DNA of 64,000 nucleotides from Micromonospora_E sp048060115 (GCF_048060115.1 NZ_JBHMIM010000009.1:62001-126000), one strand, 5' to 3'; positions 27,135-35,956 are shown, counted from the stretch's first letter. Notes: generated by a model not told the origin, from the sequence alone. Translations and numbers: made by a program.

Positions 27135-28517
27135 TCATCCGTGCGAGGCGGTGAGGGTCCGCGACCACCATTGTCTTCCGGAGTCGGGCAGGGTGTCGAT
27201 CGGATCGTAGTACGGGTAGCGCCGATCGAGTGAGTCGTCGCTGTCCAGCGAGGTGCGGTAGTTCTTGGTCCAGTAGGAGATGCCGTGCTCCCGGTCGTAC
27301 TCGGTGAGCATGTGTACCCACCGCTTCCCCACCAGAGGCACGTCGCACACGATCCGCGGGGTGGCATAGCCGGGCAGGTAGCCCATGATGTCGTGCTGGA
27401 GTTGCTGTGCGGCCCAGACGGGGACCCGCCAGTGTTCGGCGTTGGGGATCATGTCGCACAGGTAGAAGTAGTAGGGCAGGATGCCTGCTTCGCCCTGGAG
27501 TGCGAAGCAGAGGTCGAGCAGGGTGCCCGGATCGGCGTTGACGTCGCGCATCAGAACTCCCTGGTTGCGTACGTCCCGGACTCCGGCGTCCAGCGCGGCC
27601 TGGGCCGCCTGGGCGACCAGTGGGGTCAGTGACTGCTGATGGTTGACGTGCGTGTGGATGGCGAGGTTGACCCCGCGGTCGGCGGCTACCCGGGCGACTC
27701 GTTCGAGGCCCGCGACGACCTCGGGCTGCAACCAGTGCTGGGGTAGGCCCATGAGTGCCTTCGTCGCGAGCCGGATGTCGCGGATGGTGTCGATTTCCAG
27801 TAGCTGCTGCAGGTAGGTCTCAAGGTGCCGCCACGGCAGGTTGGCGACGTCGCCGCCGGAGACGACCACGTCACGTACACCGGGATGGGACCGCAGGTAG
27901 TCGAGTTGGGCCTGGTAGCGGGCGGTCGGTTTGAGGGTGAGTCGCAGTTTGTCGATTGTGGGTGTGGAGTTGCCGACCAGGTCCATCCGGGTGCAGTGCC
28001 CGCAGTACTGCGGGCAGGTGGCGAGCAGTTCGGCAAGCACCTTGGTGGGGTAGCGGTGGGTGAGACCTTCGGCTACCCACATGTCGTGTTCGTGGAGCGA
28101 GTCGCGGCTGGCGTACGGATGCGACGGCCAGTCGGTGCGGCGATCGCTGGCCAGCGGGAGCATGTACCGCCGGACGGGGTCGGCGCGCAGGGTGTCGGTG
28201 TCCGGTGCCGCCGCCGGGACCATCGTGTTGATCATCTGGGGGGTGATCAGCATGGACATGGTCGCGTGGTGGTTCTGGTCGGCGGTGAGGTCGGCGTAGA
28301 AGGCGTCGTCGACGAGGTCGCCCAGGACGGCGTGGAGTTGGCCGATGTTCTTGACGCAGTGCGCTCGCTGCCACTGCGCGCTGTGCCACTGGTCGATGGT
28401 GACGTGGCGCCAGCCAGGTAGGCGAGTCCAGTCGGGTTCGACGAGCGGGCGCCGGCGGTACTCGTACGGCTGAGCGGCGGTGACCGGCGTGGTGCCTGCC
28501 GAGATGGGTTGCGGCAT
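27135..28517 (-). CDS. kamA: Lysine 2,3-aminomutase KamA (radical SAM)
   Basis: Converts L-lysine to L-beta-lysine using a [4Fe-4S] cluster, S-adenosylmethionine and PLP. 460 residues. ATG at 28517 follows AGGAGG by 6-7 nt; the frame is open 180 bp upstream but that covers the intergenic region. The cluster ligands are Cys168, Cys172 and Cys175 in ATCPQYCGHCTRMDL. The PLP lysine is probably in CDVPLVGKRWVHML, which differs from the GGGGK loop of clostridial KamA. Head gene of the lysine cluster, divergent from kdd across 170 bp. A related aminomutase substrate is possible, but the kamDE/kdd/kal context favours lysine. Confidence 0.9.
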   Translation of the reverse strand: MPQPISAGTTPVTAAQPYEYRRRPLVEPDWTRLPGWRHVTIDQWHSAQWQRAHCVKNIGQLHAVLGDLVDDAFYADLTADQNHHATMSMLITPQMINTMVPAAAPDTDTLRADPVRRYMLPLASDRRTDWPSHPYASRDSLHEHDMWVAEGLTHRYPTKVLAELLATCPQYCGHCTRMDLVGNSTPTIDKLRLTLKPTARYQAQLDYLRSHPGVRDVVVSGGDVANLPWRHLETYLQQLLEIDTIRDIRLATKALMGLPQHWLQPEVVAGLERVARVAADRGVNLAIHTHVNHQQSLTPLVAQAAQAALDAGVRDVRNQGVLMRDVNADPGTLLDLCFALQGEAGILPYYFYLCDMIPNAEHWRVPVWAAQQLQHDIMGYLPGYATPRIVCDVPLVGKRWVHMLTEYDREHGISYWTKNYRTSLDSDDSLDRRYPYYDPIDTLPDSGRQWWSRTLTASHG

Positions 28518-28636
28518 CGGTCCTCCTGGCCGGTTCGCCTCGACGGACGCTCCGGAGGTAGCTGGATATTCTTTCGAAGAGTCACTATTCTGCCGTAAGT
28601 CTTCCTGTTCCGTCAGGCCTGAAGTTGGGTTCTGTT

Positions 28637-28676
28637 GGTCTGGCTTCCTAGCGGATCGGTCTGGCTGCCTAGCGGA
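28637..28676. repeat. Two tandem 19-bp repeats, 21-bp period, between kamA and kdd
   Basis: GGTCTGGCTTCCTAGCGGA (28637-28655) and GGTCTGGCTGCCTAGCGGA (28658-28676) differ at one base and are spaced by two helical turns. The second runs into the kdd ribosome site. This suggests binding of two regulator subunits, or a leader control element. The neighbouring 28558-28630 is AT-rich for this genome and should hold the divergent promoters. Confidence 0.6.
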
Positions 28677-28687
28677 GGAGGTGCGCG

Positions 28688-29737
28688 GTGACGTCACCGG
28701 TCGGACTGCACCGGGTGTTGGAGCCGGTCGGGGTGTTGCCGCAGGCGGCGTGGCGGTTGAACGTCGACCCGCGCGTCGGGGCCGACGAGATCCGGATCCG
28801 GGTCGAGCGGCTCAACTTGGACGCGGCCAGCTTCCGGCAGTTGCGGGAGAAGCACGGTGGGGTCGGCCCGGAGATCAGGGCAGAGGTGCTGGACATAATC
28901 GGGCGGCGGGGCAAGATGCACAACCCGGTGACCGGGTCCGGTGGGATGCTGATCGGCACGGTCGAGGCGGTCGGCCCGATGGCGACCGCTGGAGTGCGGG
29001 TGGGTGACCGGGTGGCGAGCCTGGTCTCGTTGACGTTGACGCCGTTGGCGGTCACGGACGGCCTGGCCGGTTGGCGTGGTGACAGCGAGCAGGTTCCGTG
29101 TGAGGGCCATGCCATCCTCTTCGGCCGTACGGTGGTCGCGGTCCTGCCGCCCGACCTGCCGGAGCCGCTGGCGTTGGCGGTGCTGGACGTGTGTGGCGCC
29201 CCGGCGCTGACCGACCGGGTGGTGCGTGCGCAACTGCCGGCGGATCCCCGGGTCGGGGTCCGGGTCGCGGTGCTCGGTGGTGCCGGCAAGAGCGGTTCGT
29301 TGGCGTTGGCCGCGGCGCGGCGGGCGGGTGCCGGCCGTACGGTGGCGGTGGTGCCGACCGGGTCGGAGCGGGACCGGTTGGTGAGTGCCGGCCTGGCCGC
29401 GGCGACGGTGGTCGCGGACGCCCGGGACCCGGTGGCGGTGTCGGCTGCGGTACGGGCGGCGTTGGGGTCGGCGGCCGATGTGACGGTGGTCTGTGTCGAC
29501 GTCGCGGGGTGTGAGCATGGTGCGGTGCTGGCCACGGCGGACGGCGGAACAGTGGTCTTCTTCTCGATGGCGACGAGTTTTTCTGCGGCGGCGTTGGGTG
29601 CCGAGGGGTTGGCGGCGGATGTGACGTTGCTGGTGGGAAATGGGTTCGTGCCGGGGCATGCGGAGTTGGCGCTGCGGTTGTTGACTTCTGAGCCGGGCGT
29701 GCGAGGTCTGTTCGAGGCCCGCCTCACGGCAGACTGA
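28688..29737 (+). CDS. kdd: L-erythro-3,5-diaminohexanoate dehydrogenase Kdd
   Basis: NAD(P)-dependent oxidative deamination of 3,5-diaminohexanoate to 5-amino-3-oxohexanoate, third stage of lysine fermentation. 349 residues. The zinc-alcohol-dehydrogenase-like fold shows KMHNPVTGSGGMLIG, which is characteristic of Kdd, and the Rossmann loop VAVLGGAGKSGSLALA. GTG at 28688 lies seven bases after AGGAGG. First gene of a six-gene operon; the next start is 5 bp away. Confidence 0.9.
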   Translation: MTSPVGLHRVLEPVGVLPQAAWRLNVDPRVGADEIRIRVERLNLDAASFRQLREKHGGVGPEIRAEVLDIIGRRGKMHNPVTGSGGMLIGTVEAVGPMATAGVRVGDRVASLVSLTLTPLAVTDGLAGWRGDSEQVPCEGHAILFGRTVVAVLPPDLPEPLALAVLDVCGAPALTDRVVRAQLPADPRVGVRVAVLGGAGKSGSLALAAARRAGAGRTVAVVPTGSERDRLVSAGLAAATVVADARDPVAVSAAVRAALGSAADVTVVCVDVAGCEHGAVLATADGGTVVFFSMATSFSAAALGAEGLAADVTLLVGNGFVPGHAELALRLLTSEPGVRGLFEARLTAD

Positions 29738-29742
29738 ACGTC

Positions 29743-31386
29743 ATGACGACTCGGGTGATGGTTGGCGGGGCGGATCGGGTCGATCTGCCGGCGGTGTTGT
29801 ACCGGGGTGGCAGGTTGTACTGCCCGGCGCAGCCGGGGGCGACGGCGTTGCTGGTGCGGGCGGGCCGGATCGCCTGGCTGGGGCTGGACGCGGATGCTCC
29901 TCGCGCGGACGTGGTGGTGGAGTTGGGCGGCGCGGTGGTGACGCCGGCGTTCGTCGACGCGCATGTGCATGCGACGGACACCGGTCTGGTCTTGTCCGGC
30001 CTGGGTCTGTCGGGGGTGCGGTCGGCGGACGAGTTGTTGGACCGGCTGGCCGGGTTCGCGGCGGGGTTGCCGGCGGAGGCGGTGGTGTTGGGGCACGGGT
30101 GGGACGAGTCGACGTGGCGGCGTCCGGTGCCGCCGGACGCTCGGCGGTTGTCGGTCGCGGCGGGTGGGCGGCGGGTGTATCTGTCGCAGGCGTCGATCCA
30201 TTCGGCGTTGGTGTCGTCGGCGTTGGTGTCGTCGGCGATGTTGGCGGCGGCGCCGGGGTTGTCGGCCGATGGTGATGGCTGGGTGCGGGGCGAGGAGCAC
30301 CACGCGGTGCGGGCGGTGGCGTTCGGGTCGTTGGGGTCGGCGCAGCGGGCGGCGGCGCAGCGGGCGGCGTTGTCGGCTGCGGCGGGGCTCGGGATCGCTG
30401 CGGTGCACGAGTGTGGTGGGCCGGGGACGTCGTCGGAGGCGGACTTCACCGGGGTGTTGGCGCTGTCGGGTGACGGGTTGCCGGAGGTGTACGGCTACTG
30501 GGGCGAGTTGTTGGGGGCGGCGCGGGCGCGGGAGCTGGGTGCGGTGGCCGCGGGTGGTGATCTGTACGCGGATGGGGCGTTGGGTTCGCGTACGGCGTTC
30601 GTGTCGCAGCCGTACTCCGACGGTGGGGGTTGCGGGACGGCTTTCCTGGACGCCGGTCAGGTGGCGGCGCATCTGGTGGATTGTGTCGGGTCCGGGTTGC
30701 AGGGTGGGTTCCACGCGATCGGCGACGCGGCGGTGGCGGCGGTGGCGGACGGTTTCGCGTTGGCCGCCGGTGAGGTGGGTGTGGAGCGGCTGCGGGCGGG
30801 TCGGCACCGGGTGGAGCACGTGGAGATGGTGGACAAGAGGGTGATCGCGGCGTTCGTGGAGTTCGGCGTGGTGGCGAGTGTGCAGCCGGCGTTCGACCGG
30901 TTGTGGGGTGGGGAGAGCCAGATGTACGCGGCCCGGTTGGGGGTGGGTCGGTCGTTGGCGTCGAATCCGTTCGCTGCGTTGCACGGGGTGGGGGTCCCGT
31001 TGGCGTTCGGGTCGGACTCGCCGGTGACGCCGTTGGATCCCTGGGGGACGGTGCGGGCCGCGGTGTCGCATTTCAATCCGTCGTCGAGGTTGGGGGTGCG
31101 GTCGGCGTTCGCCGCGCATACCCGTGGTGGGTGGCGGGCGTTGCCGCCGGGGGTGGTGCAGACGTCGCAGGAGGGTGTGTTGGCGTTGGGGGCGGCGGCG
31201 ACGTTCGCGGTGTGGTCGGCGCCGGCGGGGGTGTCGGCGGATGGGTTGCCGGTGTTGGTGGCGGACGATCCGGCGTTGCGGGGGCCGGCTGATCCGACGC
31301 CGTTGCCGCGGTGTCTGCGGACGGTGTCGCGGGGGCGGGAGATCTTCGTGGCGTCGGATCTGGGCGAGCCGGTGGGTGTGCGGTGA
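29743..31386 (+). CDS. Amidohydrolase (YtcJ-like), role in lysine cluster unknown
   Basis: Metal-dependent hydrolase of 547 residues. FVDAHVHATDTG gives the HxH metal site, FHAIGDAA and HRVEHVEMV the later histidines, and LAFGSDSPVTPL the final Asp. YtcJ-like members hydrolyse amides or remove N-formyl/N-acyl groups; the substrate cannot be read. It lies 5 bp after kdd and overlaps kamD by 4 bp, so it is made with the pathway. It occupies the operon position where a Kce cleavage enzyme might be expected. A 15-bp duplication encodes ALVSS twice near residue 158. Confidence 0.85.
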   Translation: MTTRVMVGGADRVDLPAVLYRGGRLYCPAQPGATALLVRAGRIAWLGLDADAPRADVVVELGGAVVTPAFVDAHVHATDTGLVLSGLGLSGVRSADELLDRLAGFAAGLPAEAVVLGHGWDESTWRRPVPPDARRLSVAAGGRRVYLSQASIHSALVSSALVSSAMLAAAPGLSADGDGWVRGEEHHAVRAVAFGSLGSAQRAAAQRAALSAAAGLGIAAVHECGGPGTSSEADFTGVLALSGDGLPEVYGYWGELLGAARARELGAVAAGGDLYADGALGSRTAFVSQPYSDGGGCGTAFLDAGQVAAHLVDCVGSGLQGGFHAIGDAAVAAVADGFALAAGEVGVERLRAGRHRVEHVEMVDKRVIAAFVEFGVVASVQPAFDRLWGGESQMYAARLGVGRSLASNPFAALHGVGVPLAFGSDSPVTPLDPWGTVRAAVSHFNPSSRLGVRSAFAAHTRGGWRALPPGVVQTSQEGVLALGAAATFAVWSAPAGVSADGLPVLVADDPALRGPADPTPLPRCLRTVSRGREIFVASDLGEPVGVR

Positions 31387-32984
31387 GTGGTCTGCTGGGG
31401 CTGGATCCTGCGCTGGTTGCGCGGGCGCGGGAGTTGGCGGCGCGCGCTGGGGCACCGGTGGTGGAGTTGGCGCGGTCGCGTACGACGGTGTCGGTGGAGC
31501 GGGCGGTGTTGCGGGTGATGGGGGTCGCCGGGGCGGACGCGGAGGGCATTCCGTGGGTGAACCGGCTGGTGGATGTGGTGGCCGAGCAGGTGGGGTTGGG
31601 CCACGGGGTGGCGGTGCCGGTGTGTGACGCGGTGCTGCGTTCAGGGGTGGACCGGGTCGACGCGGCGGCGTTGACGGGGTTGGCGCAGGAGGCGGCGGCG
31701 GGGGCGGTGCGGTTCGAGGTGCCGGCGGGTGGAGCAGGGGAGGCGGCTCGGGGGTGGGCACGGTCGTTGGCGGCGGCGGGGGTGGCGCGGATCGACCGGC
31801 AGCGGGTGGAGCGGGAGCGGTTGGTGGGGCGGTGGGGGGATCCGCCGCGTCGGCCGTGGGTGTATCTGATCGTGGCCACGGGGGACATCCACGAGGACAT
31901 TCCGCAGGCGCAGGAGGCTGCTCGGGCGGGTGCGGATGTGGTGGCGGTGATTCGGTCGACTGGGCAGTCGTTGCTGGACTACGTGCCGGAGGGGGCGACC
32001 CGGGAGGGTTTCGCGGGGACGTATGCGACGCAGGAGAACTTTCGTCTGATGCGGGCGGCGTTGGACGAGGTTTCGGGTGAGGTGGGGCGTTATGTTCGGT
32101 TGACGAATTACGCGTCCGGGTTGTGTATGCCGGAGATGGCGGTGCTGGCGGGTCTGGAGCGGCTGGACATGATGTTGAACGATTCGATGTACGGGATTCT
32201 GTTCCGGGACATAAATCCCGTTCGGACTTTCGTGGATCAGCGATTTTCGCGTCAGGTGCACGCGCGGGCCGGGATCATCATCAACACGGGGGAGGACAAC
32301 TATCTCACGACGGCTGATGCGGTGGATGCTGCGCATACGGTGACGGTGTCGCAGTTGCTGAACGAGTATTTCGCCCGGGAGGCGGGACTGGCGGACTGGC
32401 AGTTGGGGTTGGGGCATGCCTTTGAGATAGATCCGTTGGTTCCGGAGTCGTTCCGGCTGGAGTTGGCGCATGCGTTGTTGGCGCGGGAGTTGTTTCCGGA
32501 GGCGCCGTTGAAGTGGATGCCTCCGACCCGGCACATGACGGGGGATGTGTTCCGGGGAAATCTGTTGAACGGGTTCTTCAATTTGGCGGGGGTGTTGACC
32601 GGGCAGGGGATCCTGCTGGTGGGGATGATGACGGAGGCGGTGGCGACGCCGTGGCTCAGTGATCGGGCCATCGCTTTGCAGAACGTGCGGTACGTGTTGG
32701 GTGCGGCGGGTGGGCTGGCGGAGGATTTCGTGCCGGCTCCGGATGGGTTCATCGTGCGGCGGGCTGGTCAGGTGTTGGGCGAGGCGGTGGCTCTGTTGGG
32801 TCGGGTCGTCGACGATTCGCTGTTGACGGCGATCGCCCAGGGCACGTTCGGGGTGATGCGTCGGCCGGCGGATGGCGGCAAGGGTCGTGACGGGGTGGTG
32901 GTGCAGGCGGGCGACTATCTCAACCCGGTGTCGGAGTTGCTGGAGGCTGCCGCTGACGTCCGGGTCGGTGCTGGCCGTGGGTGA
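31383..32984 (+). CDS. kamD: Beta-lysine/D-lysine 5,6-aminomutase alpha subunit KamD
   Basis: Large PLP/substrate-binding subunit of the B12-dependent aminomutase that moves the terminal amino group of beta-lysine from C6 to C5. 533 residues (516 in Clostridium sticklandii). GTG at 31383 overlaps the amidohydrolase stop; the frame is open upstream. WVYLIVATGDIHEDIPQAQE, STGQSLLDYVPEGAT and RLTNYASGLCMPEMAV are strongly conserved TIM-barrel segments. It overlaps kamE by 8 bp. Confidence 0.95.
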   Translation: MSGLLGLDPALVARARELAARAGAPVVELARSRTTVSVERAVLRVMGVAGADAEGIPWVNRLVDVVAEQVGLGHGVAVPVCDAVLRSGVDRVDAAALTGLAQEAAAGAVRFEVPAGGAGEAARGWARSLAAAGVARIDRQRVERERLVGRWGDPPRRPWVYLIVATGDIHEDIPQAQEAARAGADVVAVIRSTGQSLLDYVPEGATREGFAGTYATQENFRLMRAALDEVSGEVGRYVRLTNYASGLCMPEMAVLAGLERLDMMLNDSMYGILFRDINPVRTFVDQRFSRQVHARAGIIINTGEDNYLTTADAVDAAHTVTVSQLLNEYFAREAGLADWQLGLGHAFEIDPLVPESFRLELAHALLARELFPEAPLKWMPPTRHMTGDVFRGNLLNGFFNLAGVLTGQGILLVGMMTEAVATPWLSDRAIALQNVRYVLGAAGGLAEDFVPAPDGFIVRRAGQVLGEAVALLGRVVDDSLLTAIAQGTFGVMRRPADGGKGRDGVVVQAGDYLNPVSELLEAAADVRVGAGRG

Positions 32985-33726
32985 GGTCGTGCGCCCGTAC
33001 GGGGACACGACGGGTGACGGGATGGTGCAGTTGTCGTTCACGCTGCCGGTGCCGCACGACAAGCGGGCCGAGGGCGCGGCGCTGCTGTTGGCGGGGAAGA
33101 TGGGCGTCGATCCGGCGATGGTGGTGCACGCGGCGCCGGTGAGGGTGGGGTTCACGTTCTTCGTGGTGTATGGCCGGGTTGGTCATCTGGTGGACATGTC
33201 GGCGGTGCGGGTGGTGGAGCGGGATTTCCCGTTGTTGGGGGCGGCGGAGGTCAACGCGGCGGTGCGGTCGGGTCTGGGGCGGCGGTTGTCGGTGGTGGGG
33301 GCGTGTATCGGTACGGACGCGCACACGGTCGGTATCGATGCGATCTTGAATGTGAAGGGGATCGCGGGTGAGAAGGGCCTGGAGTACTACCGGGAGTTCG
33401 TGGTGACGAACATGGGGGCGCAGGTGCCGGTGGCGGAACTGGTGGAGGAGGCGGTGCGGGTGGGCGCGGACGCGGTGCTGGTGTCTCAGGTGGTGTCGCA
33501 GCGGGACGCACATCTGCACAATGTGCGGGAGTTGTCGGCGGCGTTCCGGGAGGCGGTGCCGGCGTCGCGGCGTCCGTTGCTGGTGGTGGGTGGCCCGAGG
33601 TTCGATGAGCTGATGGCCGCCGGGTTGGGGGTGGATCGGATCTTCGGCCGTGGGGCGACGCCGCGTGAGGTGGCGAGCTATCTGGTGCATGCGGTGTTGG
33701 CGAAGACGCGGGGGGTGCCGTCGTGA
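32977..33726 (+). CDS. kamE: Beta-lysine 5,6-aminomutase beta subunit KamE (B12-binding)
   Basis: 249-residue small subunit. GTDAHTVGIDAI is the base-off cobalamin motif with His116 as cobalt ligand, and Lys127 in NVKGIAGEKGLEYY corresponds to the lysine that holds PLP in the resting enzyme. GTG at 32977 is chosen (GTG 32968 also possible); both overlap the kamD stop. The kal start overlaps its stop by 4 bp. Confidence 0.95.
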   Translation: MGEVVRPYGDTTGDGMVQLSFTLPVPHDKRAEGAALLLAGKMGVDPAMVVHAAPVRVGFTFFVVYGRVGHLVDMSAVRVVERDFPLLGAAEVNAAVRSGLGRRLSVVGACIGTDAHTVGIDAILNVKGIAGEKGLEYYREFVVTNMGAQVPVAELVEEAVRVGADAVLVSQVVSQRDAHLHNVRELSAAFREAVPASRRPLLVVGGPRFDELMAAGLGVDRIFGRGATPREVASYLVHAVLAKTRGVPS

Positions 33727-34121
33727 GCGCGGTGGTGGGGTTGTCGGTGACGCACCGGCGGTACGTGCCGTACGGGCATGCGCATTACGCCGGTGGTCTG
33801 GTCGACGGGGCGTACGTCCTCGGGTTGTTCGGTGACGTGGCGACGGAGTTGTGTATCCGGGGTGACGGTGACGAGGGGCTGTTCGCCGGTTATGAGCAGG
33901 TGCGGTTCGTGGCGCCGGTGCGGGCTGGTGACGTGGTGCAGGCGTGCGGCACGGTGACGCGGGTGGGGACCCGGAGTCGGACGGTGCGGTTCGAGTGTCT
34001 GGTGGTGTGTCGGGGGTGTCCGGAGGTGTCGGTGTCGGCGGCAGGGGTGGTGACGCCGCCGTTGGTGGCGGTCACCGCGGTGGGCACGGTGGTGGTGCCG
34101 GCGGTGGGTGAGGCTGGGTGA
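33723..34121 (+). CDS. kal: 3-aminobutyryl-CoA ammonia-lyase Kal
   Basis: Hotdog-fold enzyme of 132 residues releasing ammonia from 3-aminobutyryl-CoA to give crotonyl-CoA. HYAGGLVDGAYVLGLFGDVA and the glutamate in VATELCIRGDGDEGLFAGY match the clostridial enzyme. Translationally coupled to kamE and mutL. Its presence implies that 3-aminobutyryl-CoA is made, although the enzyme that would make it is not in the window. Confidence 0.9.
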   Translation: MSAVVGLSVTHRRYVPYGHAHYAGGLVDGAYVLGLFGDVATELCIRGDGDEGLFAGYEQVRFVAPVRAGDVVQACGTVTRVGTRSRTVRFECLVVCRGCPEVSVSAAGVVTPPLVAVTAVGTVVVPAVGEAG

Positions 34122-35491
34122 GTGTGGTGGTCTGCGCCGACGTGGGGTCGACGTTCACCAAGGCGGTGGTGGTCGATTCGGCGGACGGGGTGTTGCTGGG
34201 GGCGGCGGCGTGTCCGACGACGGTGGGGGGTGACGTGTGGGACGGGTTGGCGGCGGCGGTGCGCGCGGCGGGCGCGGCGGTGTCGGGTGGGGCGGAGTCG
34301 GGTGGGGTGGAGTCGGTGCCGTGGCTGGTGTGTTCGTCGGCCGGTGGGGGTCTGCGGTTGGCGGTGGTGGGCTATGAGCCGTTGGTGACGGCGCGGGCCG
34401 GGGTGCGGGTGGGGTTGTCGGCGGGGGCGCAGGTGGTGTCGGTGGTGGCTGGGCTGCTCGACGCGGCGGGGTTGGCGCTGCTGCGGGAGTCACGGCCGGA
34501 TGTGGTGTTGCTGGTTGGCGGCACGGACGGTGGGGACGCGCAGGTGTTGCTGCACAACGCGGGCTCGCTGGCGGCGGCCGGGTTGGCGGTGCCGGTGGTG
34601 GTGGCGGGCAACGTGGTGGCGTGTCCGGCGGCGGTGGCGACGCTGGCCGGTGCGGGGGTGGCGGTGACGGCCGCCGGCAACGTGCTGCCGAGGTTGGGGG
34701 TGTTGGCACCGGGGTCGGCCCGGGCGGCGGTGCGTGAGGTCTTTCTGCGGTCGGTGATCGGCGGTGGACGTTTGTCGGTCGACGGGCGGTTCGGCCAGGT
34801 GGTGCGGGCGGCGACTCCGGATGCGGTGTTGTCCGGGGTGGCGTTGCTGGCGGGTTGCGCGAAGGCTGATCTGCTGGTGGTCGATGTGGGTGGTGCGACG
34901 ACGGATGTGTATTCGGTGGTGGGTGCGGATTCGCAGCCGGCGGCGGATGAGCCGGTGGTCGGGGTGCCGGTGGCGGGCTGGTGGGATCAGTCGCGCACCG
35001 TCGAGGGGGACCTCGGGGTTCGGGCCGGGGCGGGTGGGGTGGTGGCTGCGGCGGTCGCGGAACGGCTGATCGGGCCGGAGCAGGCGGCGGCGTTGGCGGG
35101 GCCGGCGGCGGCACGGGTGGCGGATCCGGGCCTGGTCGCGGTCGACGAGGCTGCCCGGTCGGTGGATCTGCGGTTGGTGGAGTTGGCAGCCTTGGTGGCG
35201 GTGCGGCGGCATGCGCGGGCGCAGGAGGAGTTGCCGGGCAGTGGCCGGGATCTGCGGCGGGTCCGGTGGCTGGTTGGCTCGGGTGGGGTGTTGCGGCGGG
35301 TGGGCGTGGCCGCGGCAGTCGACGTGTTGCGCTCGGTGGCCGGCGACCGGGCGGGTGGTTGGCTGGTGCCGAGGGCGGCGGTGCCAGTGGTCGATTCGGT
35401 GTACGTGTTGGCGGCGGCGGGGCTGTTGTCGGTGGATTATCCGGGGGCGGCGGCGGGTCTGTTGCGGCGGTACGTGTTGGCGGGGCGGTAG
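34118..35491 (+). CDS. MutL-family reactivating ATPase for the B12 aminomutase
   Basis: 457-residue ASKHA-fold ATPase of the glutamate-mutase MutL type. CADVGSTFTKAVVVD (phosphate 1) and LLVVDVGGATTDVYSV (phosphate 2) are clear. Such proteins exchange damaged cobalamin in B12 mutases and sit beside kamDE in lysine fermenters, so it is inferred to maintain KamDE. Unrelated to mismatch-repair MutL. Last gene of the operon. Confidence 0.85.
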   Translation: MSVVVCADVGSTFTKAVVVDSADGVLLGAAACPTTVGGDVWDGLAAAVRAAGAAVSGGAESGGVESVPWLVCSSAGGGLRLAVVGYEPLVTARAGVRVGLSAGAQVVSVVAGLLDAAGLALLRESRPDVVLLVGGTDGGDAQVLLHNAGSLAAAGLAVPVVVAGNVVACPAAVATLAGAGVAVTAAGNVLPRLGVLAPGSARAAVREVFLRSVIGGGRLSVDGRFGQVVRAATPDAVLSGVALLAGCAKADLLVVDVGGATTDVYSVVGADSQPAADEPVVGVPVAGWWDQSRTVEGDLGVRAGAGGVVAAAVAERLIGPEQAAALAGPAAARVADPGLVAVDEAARSVDLRLVELAALVAVRRHARAQEELPGSGRDLRRVRWLVGSGGVLRRVGVAAAVDVLRSVAGDRAGGWLVPRAAVPVVDSVYVLAAAGLLSVDYPGAAAGLLRRYVLAGR

Positions 35492-35575
35492 GGCCGTCGT
35501 GGCGGGTGACGCGCCGGGGTCGTTGGACGCGCCGGTGCGACACGCCGACGGGGGGCTGCGACGCCCTGGGGCGGG

Positions 35576-35606
35576 TTGACAGCACGGGGGGTCGCCCGCG
35601 TACCGT
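35576..35606 (+). promoter_or_regulatory. SigA-type promoter in the gene-free stretch after mutL
   Basis: TTGACA (35576-35581) and TACCGT (35601-35606) are separated by 19 bases. The -35 is a full consensus, uncommon in this genome. No gene starts within 450 bp downstream. Confidence 0.45.
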
Positions 35607-35612
35607 CTTTGA

Positions 35613-35956
35613 GTCCTACCACGGGAAGCGGCTGTTGTTCGCTTCGTTTCTTCGTCCGCTGGCCGAGCGACGGTGTGTCGCAGTGCGGTGTACCGCATGT
35701 GGGCTGACCACAGGGGGTTTCCGCATCGGCCAGGTCCAGCGGGCGAGGGTCGGCGAGGCGGCGCGGACCGGCCGCGACTTTCCGGTGTGTGGGCAGGTGG
35801 TCGTGCGGGGCCAGTAGACAACGGCCCGCCGGGGGCAGCCAGTTCCCGGTCGGTCGGTCCGAAGGTCGCCGTACGGGTGTCCTGCCGCACCGGCGGGGGA
35901 GGGGCCTGGGAGCGCGGGGCACGGCCGATCGGCCGTGCCCCGATTTCTCTTTCTTC
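35613..35956 (+). ncRNA. Candidate structured non-coding RNA, about 340 nt
   Basis: The 575 bp between mutL and lnt hold no convincing protein gene. A consensus-like promoter lies at the left and a strong intrinsic terminator at the right. Between them are several hairpins: GAAGCG/CGCTTC (35625-35645), TGCGGT/ACCGCA (35684-35697) and G-rich stems further on. I compared it by eye with RNase P RNA, tmRNA, SRP RNA and the cobalamin riboswitch and found none of their signature strings. It may be a small regulatory RNA or an untranslated leader. The existence of the RNA is inferred. Confidence 0.4.
35916..35956 (+). terminator. Intrinsic terminator
   Basis: 13-bp arms GGGGCACGGCCGA/TCGGCCGTGCCCC form a perfect palindrome (35916-35941), followed by a T-rich tail GATTTCTCTTTCTTCC. 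It ends either the mutL operon or the proposed RNA upstream. Confidence 0.8.

Noticed and set aside
30195..30240. Tandem repeat in the amidohydrolase as a functional repeat
   Set aside because: Only a 15-bp in-frame duplication (ALVSS twice), common in high-GC coding DNA.
28669..31761. Very long minus-strand open frame (over 1,000 codons) opposite kdd and the amidohydrolase
   Set aside because: Pro/Arg/His-rich, no domain, antisense to clearly homologous genes. High GC with G-ending wobble codons removes stops on the other strand.
35600..35760. Cobalamin riboswitch near the B12-dependent operon
   Set aside because: A CGGGAAGCGG string and a GCTGACCACAG string recall the B12 box, but the order, spacing and core consensus do not fit, and it lies after, not before, the B12 genes.
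35576..35956. RNase P RNA, tmRNA or SRP RNA in the gene-free stretch
   Set aside because: None of their conserved strings (for example GGAAAGTCCGGAC for RNase P, or a CCA-ended tRNA-like half for tmRNA) was found.
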